Shown: in pieces, positions 13,669 to 41,219 of the stretch
Layout of the letters: each line of letters starts with the position of its first letter
Position numbering within the stretch: the first letter of the stretch is position 1
NCBI RefSeq assembly: GCF_018139145.2
Contig: NC_059475.1
Span: 8,604,437-8,668,436, forward strand
Reading direction: 5' to 3'
Origin: Gymnogyps californianus
Lineage: Eukaryota > Chordata > Aves > Accipitriformes > Cathartidae
Length of the DNA: 64,000 nt
Notes under the pieces: model-generated
Told to the model about the DNA's origin: nothing
Database searches by the model: none
Seen by the model: the letters and a program-made list of their open reading frames with translations, nothing else
Made by a program: the position numbers and the translations under genes

Positions 13669-14115
13669 TGATTTCTACTTAGCAGTTTCACTCAGATTTA
13701 TATGACACTCTAATTATGAGTGTTAATGACTTATACAAATATTTTTCTTAATGATTTGACCCAGCAGTCTTTAAAAATACATCTTATCATATGGTGCCGC
13801 CTTTTTTTTTTTTTTTTTTTCTGTTCTGGTTTCTTTGTACTAATTTTGGGCTTGTTTGGATTTTGCTTTTTGTTAAAGCTTCTGTTATGTTGGGTCCTGC
13901 CATTGTTCTGCTCAACTGGAAACATACTGTATTTTGTTCCTTTCCTTAAAATATGAAAATTACTCTTACCCTTTCATTTCTAGATGTTTTTTTACAATAA
14001 AAATAAAGGGATCTTTTCCCCAGTGGGAGTTTTATATACTTACATTTAATATTTTGTATGAATAATAAGTTAAGTTGGACGGTTTATTGAAATAAAGGAA
14101 TGAAACTAAGCAATT
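13669..14115 (+). terminator. ELP4: ELP4 3' UTR with poly(A) signals
   Basis: Downstream of the ELP4 stop the sequence is T-rich (a T-run of about 20 at 13801-13820) and holds AATAAA hexamers at 13996-14001 and 14002-14007, and another at 14091-14096. Any of these could end the transcript. The boundary given is an inference from the last hexamer. A longer ELP4 3' UTR reaching toward PAX6 cannot be excluded. Confidence 0.6.
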
Positions 14116-17103
14116 CATTGTCACGTGTTATTCCGAAAGCAAACTACACAGTTATGGTTTTAAAAACATTAATTTTTGTAATTGAAATACCATTCTTAAA
14201 TTTCAGGAAATATTTACATTAGTTTATTAAATATGTAATAATAAATTTAAAATAGATAAGATAGTTTTTATTCTAATATGCCAGTAATGAAGAATGGTTG
14301 GGTTTTGAATCAGAATATATTACAGATAATTACTTTGCCTTTTGGCTTACTACATGCATTAAAATGCACTTGAATGGAATTTACTAACCATAGAGAAAAG
14401 AATTTATTTCCTTATGTAGTTCAAAACAGTAATCCTAAACAATTGAAGTCAGCGCTATGAAATTATGTCAACAGACATAATTCAAGATTGAAATTCAAAC
14501 CGACAGCTATATTAATGCTAGAAAACCAGAAGAGCGCATTTGAGCTCGGGGAAGGGTATCACAGCATGCTGGTCTAAAGCAGGGCAGAATATGCAAGTAA
14601 TTCAGGTTTCTGTACCCTCAGATACACTATTTGTGAACTTCTAACTGTTTTGTATGTATCTCTGTGTATATCTCATCAAACAAAAGAACGGTAAAGCAAA
14701 GCTGACCTGTAAATTAAAGTGGTTTGCATTCTTTCTTCTGAGGCTGACTTCCATTTTGAAAGGTAGTATCTTCTTCTCCGCAGAACTTCCAAGCCACCCA
14801 GCTGTAAGATTGCATTACAGCTTCAAAATTTAGTCTTTATAATAGTGTATTACATGGCTGGAGTGAAACTGACTCTTCAAAGAATGTGTTAATAGGATGC
14901 AATAATGGTAACTTATTTTGATGGGTTTGGAACCAAGAGTTGGTTAAGTGGTTTGCTTTTTTTTTCCGCAATCCAGGTTCTACTTTATTTTTTTCTTGAC
15001 AACACTGTGTAAAACAAAGACATAGCTTTTAAAACTGTCTAACTAATATGATGAATGTCAATCACTTAAAAAACTCCACTGTAGCATAAACACATACTGT
15101 ATACAGCTTTTATTCTGAATTAGAATAATTGAATCAATGACAGTGATTTGCCAGGATGTCAACTCTATCCATCATATCCTGTCACTACCAGTTTATTTTT
15201 TGTGATCAAAATCAAAAAGACTACTATTTTGTCATCAGCTATTTCATTAGTAGTAACAATCAGGTTTTCTCTTCTATATTTTTTAGATATGCCTGTTATA
15301 TTTTTTATTTCTAAAGACACAAATCCTTTTTAAATCTTTTCAAAATAAAGTTTCAGAACTGAACTGTCAGTTTAATAAAGCAAAAAGACATCTACTTTCC
15401 TATGCCAATATATTTAAAATATTATCATTGATGTCTCAAACATTTTTTCTCTTTTTGTATTATGTGTAACATTGAATGGAAGTTCTCATTAGATACTTAA
15501 TTGTGCCTTTTGAAAGCATGAAATAATTTAAATACTTAGGATAAAGTGATTTTTAACAAAGGTGAAGTTTTACATAGTACGTCTTTTTAACATAAATAAC
15601 ACAAAACACAGTATTTCTTTGTGAAATATAAAGTCATAAGACATATAAATTGCTGCCAACATACTTAAATAGGTCATTGATTTAACATACGGGGAGAAAA
15701 TATCATTAAAGTCAATTTCTAGTTAACATATTAACTGAAAATTGTTAGCGAGTAGTGTGTGTATTCCACGTATGTATATGTGTATATGTGTGTCCTATGC
15801 CTTTATAAGACTTCGATTTCAAAAACTTCGGTAGGTTAATATTAAAGCTGACAAATATTTTGAATAATAAAGGGAACTCCTTCTGCAAATCTGGATTAAT
15901 TTTCTTTCTGAGTCACTAAACATGCTTTGTAAAATAAGCGTTAGAGTATACAGATGTACAGTGCTGTTTACCTAAGGCAAAAACATGGAGCAAAATTTCT
16001 CTTCTTTTCTTCCAAAATATTGTATCAGTTACAACAACATATGACAGTGACTTGGCTAATCCAGTAAACTGATAAGTGAAATAATGCTATGTACATGCTA
16101 CCTGATAATATGTAGATATATAGTAGATATAGTGTCGATCTCATTTGTTGCATCAAAAGCAATTTTGACTTGGGAAGCAGGAGAAGTGTTTACATGGTGG
16201 TTTTCTGTGACTTTTCCCCATAACCACTCTGTGACTGTCAAGCTCCTGTGTACAAAACATCCTTCGGTTCTTTCTTCTGTTGATTTGAAGGCAAATATTT
16301 AACTAAGGGGTGCAGCTCAGGTAATCGAAGAATGGGTCCAGCCTCTTTTGCCAGGCTGTTGCCATGTGCTACCAGCCTCTTTTTGCATCTTCAGAGCCCC
16401 CTTGTTGGCTTGGACGGAAAATCTGTGTGATCCTTACTTGTGCTGAGGGCTCTTTTCCACAGAGATTGCAGTACGAGGGTTTTTTTGTTTGTTGCAATTT
16501 TTTAAGCAGAACGTCCTACTTTTTAGCAGGCTACAAACTGAAACCACCAAACTCAGCAGGGAAACAATAGATTCATCCCAGTGAAGACGTTCCCAATTCA
16601 GCACGAGAACCTGATCTTTACAGAATTGTGACACACAGTCAAGAAAGCAGTAATGAAATTTAAAACGTTGTGTCTTTAATATGTCAAATAAGAATTCTTT
16701 ATATAATTTCTGTTGTGTTGAGGTTTTCAAAATACAAGTATTTGGAACATGAGAAGAATATTATGATAGATTAAGTCTTTTTCAATGTTTGTAAAGAAAT
16801 TTCAAAAGCAATTTCAAGGATGCAGCTGAATTCAATTTTCTGTAACAGTAGCTACAAGCATCTGAAAATGGGCATTCAGCTACTTCAGATTTGATATATA
16901 TGGTAGTACGCCACTGATTTCATCTTTAAATTTAATATAAAATAGTGATGTTGTTCCAAACACAGCTTTTGGAAAAGTGCAAAAGTCTAACTTACAAAAA
17001 TCCTTTACTATGCCAATATTGGAAAGTGAGCTATTAATCAAGTTTTTCTGAAACCACAAGGTTGTAACATGTCCCTTTAAAAATGTATGTATATTACAAG
17101 TGT

Positions 17104-17133
17104 TACACACACAAACACACACACACGCACACA
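17104..17133. repeat. (CA)n microsatellite
   Basis: Interrupted CA dinucleotide repeat (acacacacaaacacacacac followed by acgcacacat). Intergenic. Confidence 0.9.
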
Positions 17134-18394
17134 TATTAAACCAGTATTTCTCCAGGATCATATATTAGAAATTTAATGAAGTGTTGTTCTTCTTTTGCCT
17201 GTGCTGGAGAAACGTCATCCATAACTACAGAGCACAACAGAATTAGGAAAGAAGATGCTTTTATGCCTGTGAGAGGTGGTGGAAGCAAGTACTATCCCTC
17301 GTGACATCTCTTGGGGTTTTTATTTTCTCTTGTGAGCTACCTGAGTACAAGGCCTACATTTCTTTTTTTAATCACACTGAGCACATGATGGTGCTTATTC
17401 AATAATAAATGTACCTGTGTAGAAAAAAGAATGAAGGTGAATCCCGTTCATCTTAAAAAAGGCAGCTCAAATGGAGGAAAAAAAAGAAAACAAAAATTCC
17501 ACCATGCTTTTTTTTCAGTTTCTAGTCTAATATAAGCAAATGTTAGACTCTGGGTTTTTTCCCAAAAACGGATCATTAATATAGTGGATGCCTGCATCTG
17601 TATTTCAGCATCTGAATAGATAGACAGATTTTTCAGGAATGTTGAGCATCAAGCATCCCGGAGCATCTGCTGAAAACATGGCTGCTTATTTAAACCCCAC
17701 CTTTAAACAATTCTGAAAGTTATTAGGCACATCAAACTAATTTACAGACCGTCTGTTCATATCAAAACGAAGACATCTTTTGTGCTTTCTACATTTTATC
17801 GCACGTGGATTTTCTGGTGCTGTAGAGCTTAATCTAAAATATCTTCCAGAGAAGTCAGTGATGGTTTAGACCAGGAGCAAGCTGGTAGGATTAGGTCCAG
17901 TGGATCTTTTTTAAAATGTTAGCAGATCTAGAGAGTTTGTAGCTGCATATTGCTCTATAAAAAAATGTATTTTAATGTCTTCTGGCATTGAAGGTAAATG
18001 TTAAATCCAAAATGTAGCAAGAATCAAAAAAGTCTTCACTCTGTGCTGGCAGAGTGTGTGTCTGAACGTTCATGCCCTCAGAATGCTGTCAGTGCTTACG
18101 GCGTTAGAGGTATTCTCTTACAAGTCTTGAAACGGGTGAATTTTGGTGCACTTTCAGATACTTTTTTTGGAGTCAGGTTGGAGCAAACGCGCTAAAAGCT
18201 CTTGCTGAAATTTCATGGGGCTAGACTTACAGAAGAACAGAAATGAGGTCTGGTTTGGGTTTAGATATGAAATCAAGCAGTTTTCAGTGCCAGTATTTTG
18301 GGAAAGCATATTGTGCAGAGAAAAAGCTGTAAACTTGTTTAAAATATGTTGCTTGAGTGAGACTTTTCTGCAGTTCTTAGTATGTATGTATTTA

Positions 18395-18520
18395 TATTAT
18401 CAAAGTATCCCAGAGCTACTACTCATAGACCAGGACTGTTTTGTGCAGGGCATCATTCTTGGCCTGGGACTTGCGCTGCTGCAAAACAAATTTGCCTTCC
18501 TGACCTATTTTAAATCAATA
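18395..18520 (+). repeat. old sauropsid interspersed-repeat fragment
   Basis: The segment cagagctactactcatagac, then caggactgttttgtgcaggg, resembles the 'ctattactcatggaccaggaccccattgtgctaggc' repeat common in reptile and bird genomes. Divergent; family uncertain. Confidence 0.35.
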
Positions 18521-21129
18521 GGACAGGGATGGTTCTAGCAGGACTTGAACTTGCCAGTTCTAGCCCCATCAGCTTCAGCTAGCAGCCATAGCTGGCAACT
18601 GCAGCTCCGGCACTTGATTCCTGACCAGGGAAGTCTTAATGGGTCCATTTCCTCTCCGGGCACATTCAACATCTATGTGGATCCAGCAGATGACCTGGTC
18701 AGACAACAGATTTACATCTGCTATCCATCGTGTATAACAAAACTCCTGCCACCAGCATGGCCTTGCACTTGGAAAAGCTAAACTAATGAATAAAGCTGAA
18801 CTCAGTCAAGATCAGATAGAGAGTGACAGGCAGAGGAAAGCGTTTGGAAGAATTCTCCAGCATGGTGAAATTTCCATTTATGGGGCTTCCCAGCCTACAT
18901 CTAGGATAGCTCAGCAATTTTGGAAAATTACTTGAGTGAGAAGGAGTTTGACAGTACACTCTTGGAGACAGTGGAGTAGCGAGTCCATCTGTGTGGGAGA
19001 CAGAGCCTTCCCAGGAGCCACCTCAAAACTGAGGCGTTCTTCCCAACTAGCAAAGGGTCATAGATACAGAGCTTCAAACATACATCATCAATACACCGGC
19101 TTCAGACAAGCAAATAAATCTTTATCACAACAAAACACTGGGAAAAAGGATGGAAGCACAAGCGGTATGGTAGGTAGGCACAATTACTTCATGCCTGACG
19201 GAGAGTACAGCAGATAGACGCAGTAAAAGAATACATGCAAGGGAGCAGAACGGGGGGTTCGTTTTGCAGTCCTTGCCTCTAGAAGGCTCTATGAAGTTTT
19301 AAATATGTCCTTGCCCAAATAGGTGTCCATCAACAACAGTTCACACAGAGCAACTGAATCATAACTCAGAAAATCATCAGACCCAACAGAAGCTTAGTTT
19401 AAGTAAGAATTGAAGGGTTTGAATGCGTATTTTGCAAAGTAAATGTGGACTTAAATTCAGAGAAGTCAAAGTGGACAACTTGCTTCTTTAAAAGCAAAAA
19501 AATTATAAAATTTAAATGACTGGATTTTTATTTAATCCAGTCTGACAGAGGGAGTTTTAAAAATAAATAAACCCTTCCCAGCAGTATTTGAAACACAAAG
19601 CTGCAGACTACAGACTCTGAATATGAATCCAGCTTTTCAGAGAGAAACGTAAAGGGTAAAACATAAACAGTTACAGGGAGAAATAGGAATTTTCTTCGCT
19701 TGTGATAAGTTAACATATTTATTGTAACAACCTGAAAGTGTTTATCTGCTGTATGCAGTTCCATATAAATCAGAGTCCTTCTGTTGCCCTATATGTAATT
19801 TCTATGGAATAACTGTTCATAAACTTCTCAAAATCCATCGGCATAGGCCTGACCTGAAGGAGGTTATCTGTGAATCTACGGACTCCTTTGGTACAGCTGG
19901 AAAAGCTTGTATGTCCCGGGAGAGGAAGAACTGCAATTCGCAACCCTCACCAATTTTAGCTGCTGGAGCGTACGTGAGCTCTGTCAGGTGCCCGGAGGCA
20001 ATTGCAACCTCTGCTGGAGGATTTCATGCAACTTACAGCTCCTGTCAGGCACCTGAAGGTAACAAGGATCCTCCTGGGTCGCTCACAAAACCTCTGCTCG
20101 CCATCTCACCCAGCTGCAATTCGACTTAGGAGGTCAGGCTCCAGCGCCTGAGAAACCATAGACCTCTACCAGCCCAGCAAAAACAGTATCATGGTCCTCT
20201 GTGGGGGCAAAGCAGCTCCAGCACACAGCCCACCAGCATCAGACATGCATTTACACCTTCACCCACTTCAAAATCATGATCGTCTCACCAGGGATATTAC
20301 CTGGTGGGATATTAGCTAGAGGGAGGGGGGAGCAGTATGGAAGGCCCTGAAATTCTCAGAGTGTTAAAACATAGTCGTTGGAGGTTCACAATGAAACTTA
20401 AGGGAAAGCAGGTTTCATGGGGACTTTTCTCTAACGGACCATCTTCAAAAGAAACAACAGGGATTCTGGCAGCTGGAGGTTTCATGAAAATATGTCACAC
20501 ATGTCAGCTGTACGTGTTAAAAGACTGATCAAATGGTTTCATTCCTTTGAGGTTTCATTTCTGCAGCCCCTATGAGAACACCTTCGTCTTCCACACAATC
20601 ACTATTGAAAACTATCTTAGGATAGTAAAATGTCCTAAGTAAGCTGCCCTAAGTAACTGTCTGCTGATACGTTGGGGTTTTTTTCTTTACATCTAAGAGA
20701 ATATTAGGGGAGGAATTAATTTAAAATATGTTCTAAAGCAAGGAACTTGCCAACCTGGCTCCTATCCAAACTGTGCTATCTTTACTACCATGCATCTCAT
20801 GCAGATTGTTCCATCCTCCGCTATTTTCTCTAAGAACTACTAAGATAACGTATGTTAGAGACTTGCCTAACATCATTCTCCAGCAGTAATCCAAAGGGAC
20901 CTATATTCCATGCTTTGTTTTCCACCCAAAGAGGAGGAACATTTGTTCTGCCTCTATCACGCCGTGCAGGGCAGGGGCTTCAGGGGTCCCTGCACACTTC
21001 GGCCGGAGACACGCTCCCGCGGCTGCCTTTTCTCCACAGCAAGACACGTAAATACTCGCTGTCTGAACAAGACCAAACAGCCATCACAGACTCTACTCTC
21101 ACATCTGTAATTCATATGCCTATTTCTGA

Positions 21130-21143
21130 TGGGGGGGGGGGGG
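21130..21143. repeat. poly(G) run
   Basis: A run of about 14 G between ELP4 and PAX6. Length may be unreliable in the assembly. Confidence 0.8.
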
Positions 21144-22029
21144 TGTATTTGGGTATTTGTAGGTGCCAATCACACTTTTGATTAGAAACAGGGCTGTGGG
21201 AGCTCATTAAGCAAGCAGGTGTCTCGTCAAAGAAGAGTTATTTAAAAAGAAGATGCTACACCATTCCCAGAGCAGAAGAGCCTTATCAGCTGCATGTGGA
21301 ACAATGCTCAACTGCTGAAGCTGAGGACAAGAGCAAATGGAAATGAACTGAAAAGAAAAAAGAATGATACATTTTCAGTTTTCCTAGTGCTGCTTATACC
21401 ATGGAAATGCAGAACAAATTTAAACCTTAGCATAACTCTAAACCTGCACATATTACTCAGAGAAAACGAGATAATACATTTTAGTCAGTAATACCAGAAA
21501 AATCAGTTAAAAAAGTAAAACAGGCAAAAAAAGCCAGACACCTTTGGCCATGGAAAGTGAATGAAATAGGACTACTAATGGCTGGGAAGCCTGGGGGACG
21601 TCAGTCCCAGGTTGTTCTTCGCAACTGTAGTCTTGCCCCTAAAGATAAATCCCATGTTAGGCTGCCTAAAGTAAACCAGCCTATGGGGGCATTTTGCTCA
21701 CTTTATAAATAAAAACCTAGCTAAAAAGAAGTGGTGAAATCCCCTCTCTGTGTTACAGCCTGGGTGAGAAAGCAGCTCTTTCTGCCTCCTGGAGCAGAGC
21801 ACATGCTGACTCGTCCTTACCTTTTAAAAAAAATTAAAACTGGTATCTGCACAGTGCGAGGCAATTCCAACACGTATGTCACCACATGCATGTCTGCTTC
21901 GCCATCAGCATGTGTGGCTCATCATCTGTCTGCTCTGAACAATAACTGTTAGGTTAGCAGCCTTTTCACTTGTAAATGTAAATATTTTATCTAGAACACA
22001 ATATTTGAAATACAAAATACAGTGTTATT

Positions 22030-22205
22030 AAGACAGCGCTCACACATCAATTCTTGTGTGACTATAATTTGTGAAATGCCTTAGGAGGGGCTTATAAATA
22101 AAGTAGAAGGTGTTATTATGAAATACATTTTAACCAAATGCACAGAAATGTCTCATTCGTATTGAAATCAATAGCAAAACTCCCACTAATTTCAGTGGTA
22201 AAAAG
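22030..22205 (+). repeat. MIR-like / sauropsid repeat fragment
   Basis: Two recognisable pieces: gtgaaatgccttaggagggg, then cttataaataaagtagaagg (like 'gtgaagtgctttgggat ... gctatataaatgc ... attattatta'), and attgaaatcaatagcaaaac followed by tcccactaatttcagtgg (like 'attgaagtcaatggcaaaactcccattgacttcaatgg'). Both motifs are widespread in sauropsid genomes. Confidence 0.5.
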
Positions 22206-23159
22206 AGGAGACCCTTGGAAATTGCTGTGTTACGCTGAGCAATACATTACAGCAGATTTCAGTCTTCTTAAGTAATACAGCTCTAGAAGAAGAAAGGGGA
22301 TGAAAATGGGTATTAGAGGCTATTCAGAGCATGCCGAAGATTTTAATTTCCCACTTATGTGGCTGGTAGCGGTGTCTGGCGAGGCAGCACGTCCCCACGC
22401 AGCCGCACACAACCCCCTCACCCGTTAGCAGCAGCGCTTCAAGGCCGGTTGGGCGCTGGGGCTGCTCCGGGGCCTCGCCTGGCCCCCAGCGAGCAACCGG
22501 GAGCTGGCACCGGTGCTGAGGCATGGGAGCCCCTGCACACTCGGCCCCGTGCCCCGACCTGCCCTAGGGAGAAGGCTCTTGACAGGGCTGTGGACGCGAC
22601 GTGCGGTGCAAGGCTGCCTGTAACCCGCAGAGCCCCCAGCGCGCACGGCGGCAGCAGCTCTTCAAGGCAAGCAATGCTCTGGGGACCAAATGCCCTAACT
22701 TCTTCCTGATGTGCAGCCAGCCAGGGACTTTTCCCCGCCGACCTCCTTCCATAGGGCACAATAACGGGCCAGTGAGCCAGAAATGTCTCCTCTCCGCCGC
22801 AGCGAGCTAGCCTGTCACCAAAATAAGCTCAAGGTTCATCCACACGTGCAACCGCTTTATAGCGTTGCTGCGACTGCAGAGGTGCGGGGCTGTGGAAGGC
22901 TGCAGCCCTGCAGCGCAGCCTGCCCTGAAGAAGGCTTCAGAAGGGGTGTAGAGGGCTGGTGATGGCTCGATGGAGGCCACCAGCGGCTGGACCACAGGCA
23001 GTGAAGCTGCACAGCTGGGAAAACCCGGGAAGGGCAGGGAAGAGCTACAGGGAGCTGCCTCTGCCCGCGTATCGGCACCTGCAGAAACAGCAACCACGGC
23101 ACAAAAGCTCTCGGGGGAGGAAGGGATGGGAAGCTCATTTCCATTCCTGGTTGAGCAGA

Positions 23160-24480
23160 AGTTGGCATTTAGATAACAAACTACATTAGTAAGTATAAAC
23201 ACGCTAAGTGGCTATACAAATGCTGGGTTTGTACCTGTAATTAATTGTTCCCAGAATCGATTTAGCTATGCGAGAAGGGACCTGCCTATTGTGGTGTTTA
23301 ATGCGATCTATCCGTATCTTATAAATATATAATGTGCGTGTGCATGTCTGATAAAAATATATATAAATAAAAAAAAAATCCATGTTTCATTAATATTTGC
23401 CAACGGATGGCTTCCAGGTAATTAAAACTACTTAATGCTGGTATAACGAATATACTTACAAGTGACCAGTATCAATTAAAAAGAAAGATTTTAATCTAAT
23501 GTTTTTGCACATTTTTGCTTGCTTTGGGCTCTTGATTTTATTAACTATTGCCTCGTGCTTTGAGCAAAGCTGCTCTTTGTCCCTAAAGGATTCGGAGTTT
23601 ATGTGCGTTTAATCTCGTCCGCAGCGTCGCGACTACCTCAGCACCACAACTCTGCTACTCCAAGTTTACAGTGAAGTCTTATCTGCAGTGACAAATATGC
23701 CGAAAGGAAAACATAACCAGCCTAGATAGTATCTTTGCTTTACAAAGGCTGCTTGTGATGCCTGTGCTTTGACTCAAAACTCCCCACACATTGGCTTTTT
23801 AATCATGAGATCCCTTTTTCAGCACAGCATCGCAAGTAACAACTGCACCACAATGAGCCAGCTTCATAGATATGGGAATGTTTAGATTTCCCTGCCAGTG
23901 ACTAAAGGCCTTTAGCTTTCACTAGCCAGTCCCAGCTCGCATTGTTGTTGCCTGTTGATTTGTCTTCTCTCATTATTCCTTGACATGCAGCTCTCCACCC
24001 ACGCCCACACTAACAACCCTCACACAAAGCGCATTGAGGTATTAACCAGGTTACAAGTTCAATGGAAAATTACACTAAGATTGTGCTGTGTGGCAATATA
24101 AAGGGATGGTATTCACTCTCCCAAAGAGCCTGTTAAAAACACAGCTGGTTTTTTTTTTTCTTTTTAAGCATCCTAACAAAAACGATTTTTAGAAGTCAGG
24201 AATGTATATTTGTGTGTATATGTGTCTATACGTACTTTGTGTATAATTACAACAGATAGACACGGGCGTGCATCATGTCTCCACCACTGACTGGCGTGAT
24301 GCAAACTCCTCGCTGGAAATTCTGCTGGATTCTGGAGTTCATTTAGAGCATCCCCAGAAACCCGAGCTAAATAAACAACCTCCTCCTGCTCTCAGCTGCA
24401 ATTAGATACGTGAACCTATCTTCTTTTTGTTAGCCCAAATTACAGGCTGGTGGAAGGGCTGAAAGTCCTTAAAACATTTT
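23160..24480. promoter_or_regulatory. candidate conserved regulatory block 3' of PAX6
   Basis: Next to the PAX6 3' end, the composition changes from the GC-rich patch at 22.4-23.1 kb to compact AT-rich sequence free of recognisable repeats. It holds many homeodomain-type cores (ctgtaattaattgttccc at about 23.24 kb, ccaggtaattaaaactact at about 23.42 kb) and SOX-like ATTGTTGTT and CATTATTCC cores near 23.94-23.98 kb. This texture is typical of deeply conserved developmental enhancers. Position fits the known downstream PAX6 regulatory region. Conservation itself was not tested, so this is inference. Confidence 0.4.
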
Positions 24481-24879
24481 TATAAACGTTTCTTAAGAAT
24501 GCCTCCTTATTGAAAACTGAAAATAAATTCAAAATAAAACTTAATGAGATTAACCTAACACAGTAACAAAATTTGCAACACCACACTATAAGGTTAAAAA
24601 GAAAATAGTATAATAAAGGAAATACAAAGGCTTTGGCATGGTTTTTACAATCAACAATGGTTAATTTTGATATGTAGTTGTGAACAACTTCAAAACACTT
24701 AAGTTTAAAACTCTTGCAAGCACTTTTAATTGATTAGGAATGAATTCTAGATGCACAAAAATGATTGGACTGTGAACAGTAGTACAACTATATCTAAGAA
24801 CAATTAACTCTTGCCGACCAAAAAGAAACGTATGATGCATGAAAATGTGTATAAAACATCTATAGAATATTCTTGTCAA

Positions 24880-25604
24880 ATATAAATGAAATTAACTTTA
24901 TTATAGAAATCATTCTGGGAGATTTCTAGGGAAGACAAATACTTACATTTTGACATAAAACAAATTGGATTATATCGAAGACACAATCTACCTTTTATCT
25001 ATCAAACTCTTTTCTTCATCGAAGGTCTCTCTTAACCCCTGTTTGCACATAGCTTCAGCCGTTAACAACCTTTGGAAATACCAACAGATATTTTTCTTAC
25101 ATAAATCTAGTGCGTATTGTTCCAGGTTTAATTATATGCAATGGAATGATACAAACTTGGAACATCAATCCATAATCTATGAACAGATTGGTAGAAGTAT
25201 TCGATATATCTTGATAAAACTCTTAAATTCGTGGCAAAGCTTGTTGATCATGGCTTCTTTTTTTTTTTCTTTTCTTTTTTTTTTTTAAAACAACTTCATG
25301 ACCAACACAGATCAAACATCCATCCAGTCTACATTGTTCTTTTTTTTTTTCATTATAACATACAAATGCCCATTTACAAATAATACACCAAAATGAATAA
25401 AAGTTTGGATACCAAAATGAAGATTTGTTCCAACTGATATAATGCCTTCAGTGTACAAAGGTCCATGTGAAAGTCTTTTCCATGTGTTACAGCATAGGGC
25501 ACAGTTGCAGTACAGAAGTACTCTGAGAGCCATTCTTCCTTTATAAAATACTGCTGAACATCCAACTGTTGTCCATATAGTCATTTACGGAATTAACACA
25601 TGTT
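24880..25604 (-). terminator. PAX6: PAX6 3' UTR and poly(A) signal
   Basis: Downstream (minus strand) of the PAX6 stop codon the sequence stays AT-rich with no ORF. The first canonical AATAAA on the minus strand reads as TTTATT at 24897-24902, giving a 3' UTR of about 0.7 kb, in the range known for PAX6. A weaker ATTAAA lies at 24724-24729. An A-rich stretch (plus-strand T-runs at 25257-25286 and 25341-25350) sits inside the UTR. The end coordinate is an estimate from the hexamer. Confidence 0.65.
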
Positions 25605-40016
<14,412 letters not shown>

Positions 40017-40061
40017 GTTGGGCTGATAGAGCAGTATCCCACGGGGCTCGCCTATAGCAGT
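40017..40061 (-). other. PAX6: PAX6 exon 4, 5' UTR part
   Basis: The UTR part contains GCGAGCCCCGTGG, which matches the human exon 4 leader as I recall it. Two AG acceptors are possible: after CACTGATAG (exon from 40061, 55 nt in all) or after CTGCTATAG (exon from 40051, 45 nt). I prefer the first because its alignment to the human exon start is better and its length agrees with human modulo 3. Confidence 0.7.
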
Positions 40062-40396
40062 CTATCAGTGATAAAATAGGCGTTAATCAGGGGAGGTAGT
40101 GCACACGGTTAAGCTGCAGAGAGGCTAATATCTCACAGGCTTACTTTGTTATCCTTAGGCGCCTTGCCCCGATTAGTTTAAGGATTTGGGGGCTTTAATA
40201 CCTCAAGGCAAAAAATGTACATACGTATCCCTAACACGCGAAAAAATTTAAGAAAAGCAACCCGCCAAGTGGTTTCTCGTTTTAATTGCATGCAGGTGGC
40301 GTATTGCCTCGTCGTTAGTGCCCTTCGCTGAGGTGGTGTATTAAGTGGAGCGACAACAATCACAAAGAGAGTCCGAAGTCATGTTTTTAAACTTGC

Positions 40397-40473
40397 CTGA
40401 AAGCGGGGTGGACTGTCCTCTCATACAATTTAGGGACTCGCACATCTGCGTGTCACTAGTTAAAGTCTTCCCT
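40397..40473 (-). other. PAX6: PAX6 non-coding exon 3 (5' UTR)
   Basis: 77 nt reading AGGGAAGACTTTAACTAGTG at its start and CCACCCCGCTTTCAG at its end. It matches human exon 3 (GGGAAGACTTTAACTAG..., ending TTTCAG) in sequence and length as I recall it. Acceptor TCCTAG. The donor is CAG|GCAAGT, a GC donor in an otherwise perfect consensus. It contains the stop of the first short upstream ORF and the start of the long one. Confidence 0.85.
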
Positions 40474-40504
40474 CTAGGACAAAGCAGAAGAAGTACATTA
40501 AAAA

Positions 40505-40680
40505 GTGTGGAGCGACGCCGGGAAGGTGTGCCGTGCGGCAGGACGCGGGCCGGGGGGAGCGGAGCGGAGCGGGGCGGGCGGCGCTGCGCTGCGCTGCGCG
40601 GGGGCTGCGCGGGCACCGGCGGCGGGGGGGGGCGGGGGGGGCTCCGCCGGCTGCCCTGCGTGCTGGGAGCGGGGCTCCAT
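40505..40680. other. GC-rich tandem-like block in PAX6 intron 2
   Basis: Contains repeated ggagc units (gggagcggagcggagcgggg), gctgc units and G-runs. Overlapping ORFs are composition artefacts. Confidence 0.6.
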
Positions 40681-41219
40681 TTTTACCTCCGGGTATTTTC
40701 TCGAGTTATTTATTTTTTTTCCTTTCCCCGCGGCACTAGCAACTTTTTCTCCCCCAAACTCCCCGTCTTGTGATTAACTTCTTTTTTGGTCTTTAGATCT
40801 TCCCCTTTTTCACTGTACTGTGACACACGCTGTCTACCTCGCCTCACTGCTTTAAAAAGTAAGAACAGGAGGGGGTGAGAACTGTTAAACAAAGCCTACA
40901 GAAAGCGAACAATGGCCTCCATTCTGCTCCTCTACCCAAACCCCGAGTGCAGAAACCCAGGCTCCTTAACCGGCCGCGCAGCTTCCCAACTCAACGGACC
41001 AACAACCCTCCAACTTACAAAGAGCAGAGAAACAAGCCCCTTCTCCCTTCATTAGTGCCTGCCTTGACCCAGCGCCTGGACAGTCCCCAGCGCCTTTTTT
41101 TCTCTCCCCCCCACCCCCGCTCCCTCCCTCCCTCCCTCCTTCCCCTGCTCCCTCTCTCCTCCTCTCGCCACCTTCCCTCCCTCCTTCCCTCTCCCCCCCA
41201 ACCCCGGGCCACTTATTTA

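Larger units (their letters stand above)
14116..23150. other. intergenic region between ELP4 and PAX6, no gene seen
   Basis: AT-rich to about 17 kb, then mixed composition, with GC-richer patches at 19.9-20.3 kb and 22.4-23.1 kb. ORFs here are short and carry no recognisable domain. Simple sequence and old repeat remnants are listed separately. In other vertebrates this is part of the PAX6 downstream regulatory region, so individual enhancers may lie here, but I cannot point to one from sequence alone before about 23.2 kb. Confidence 0.6.
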
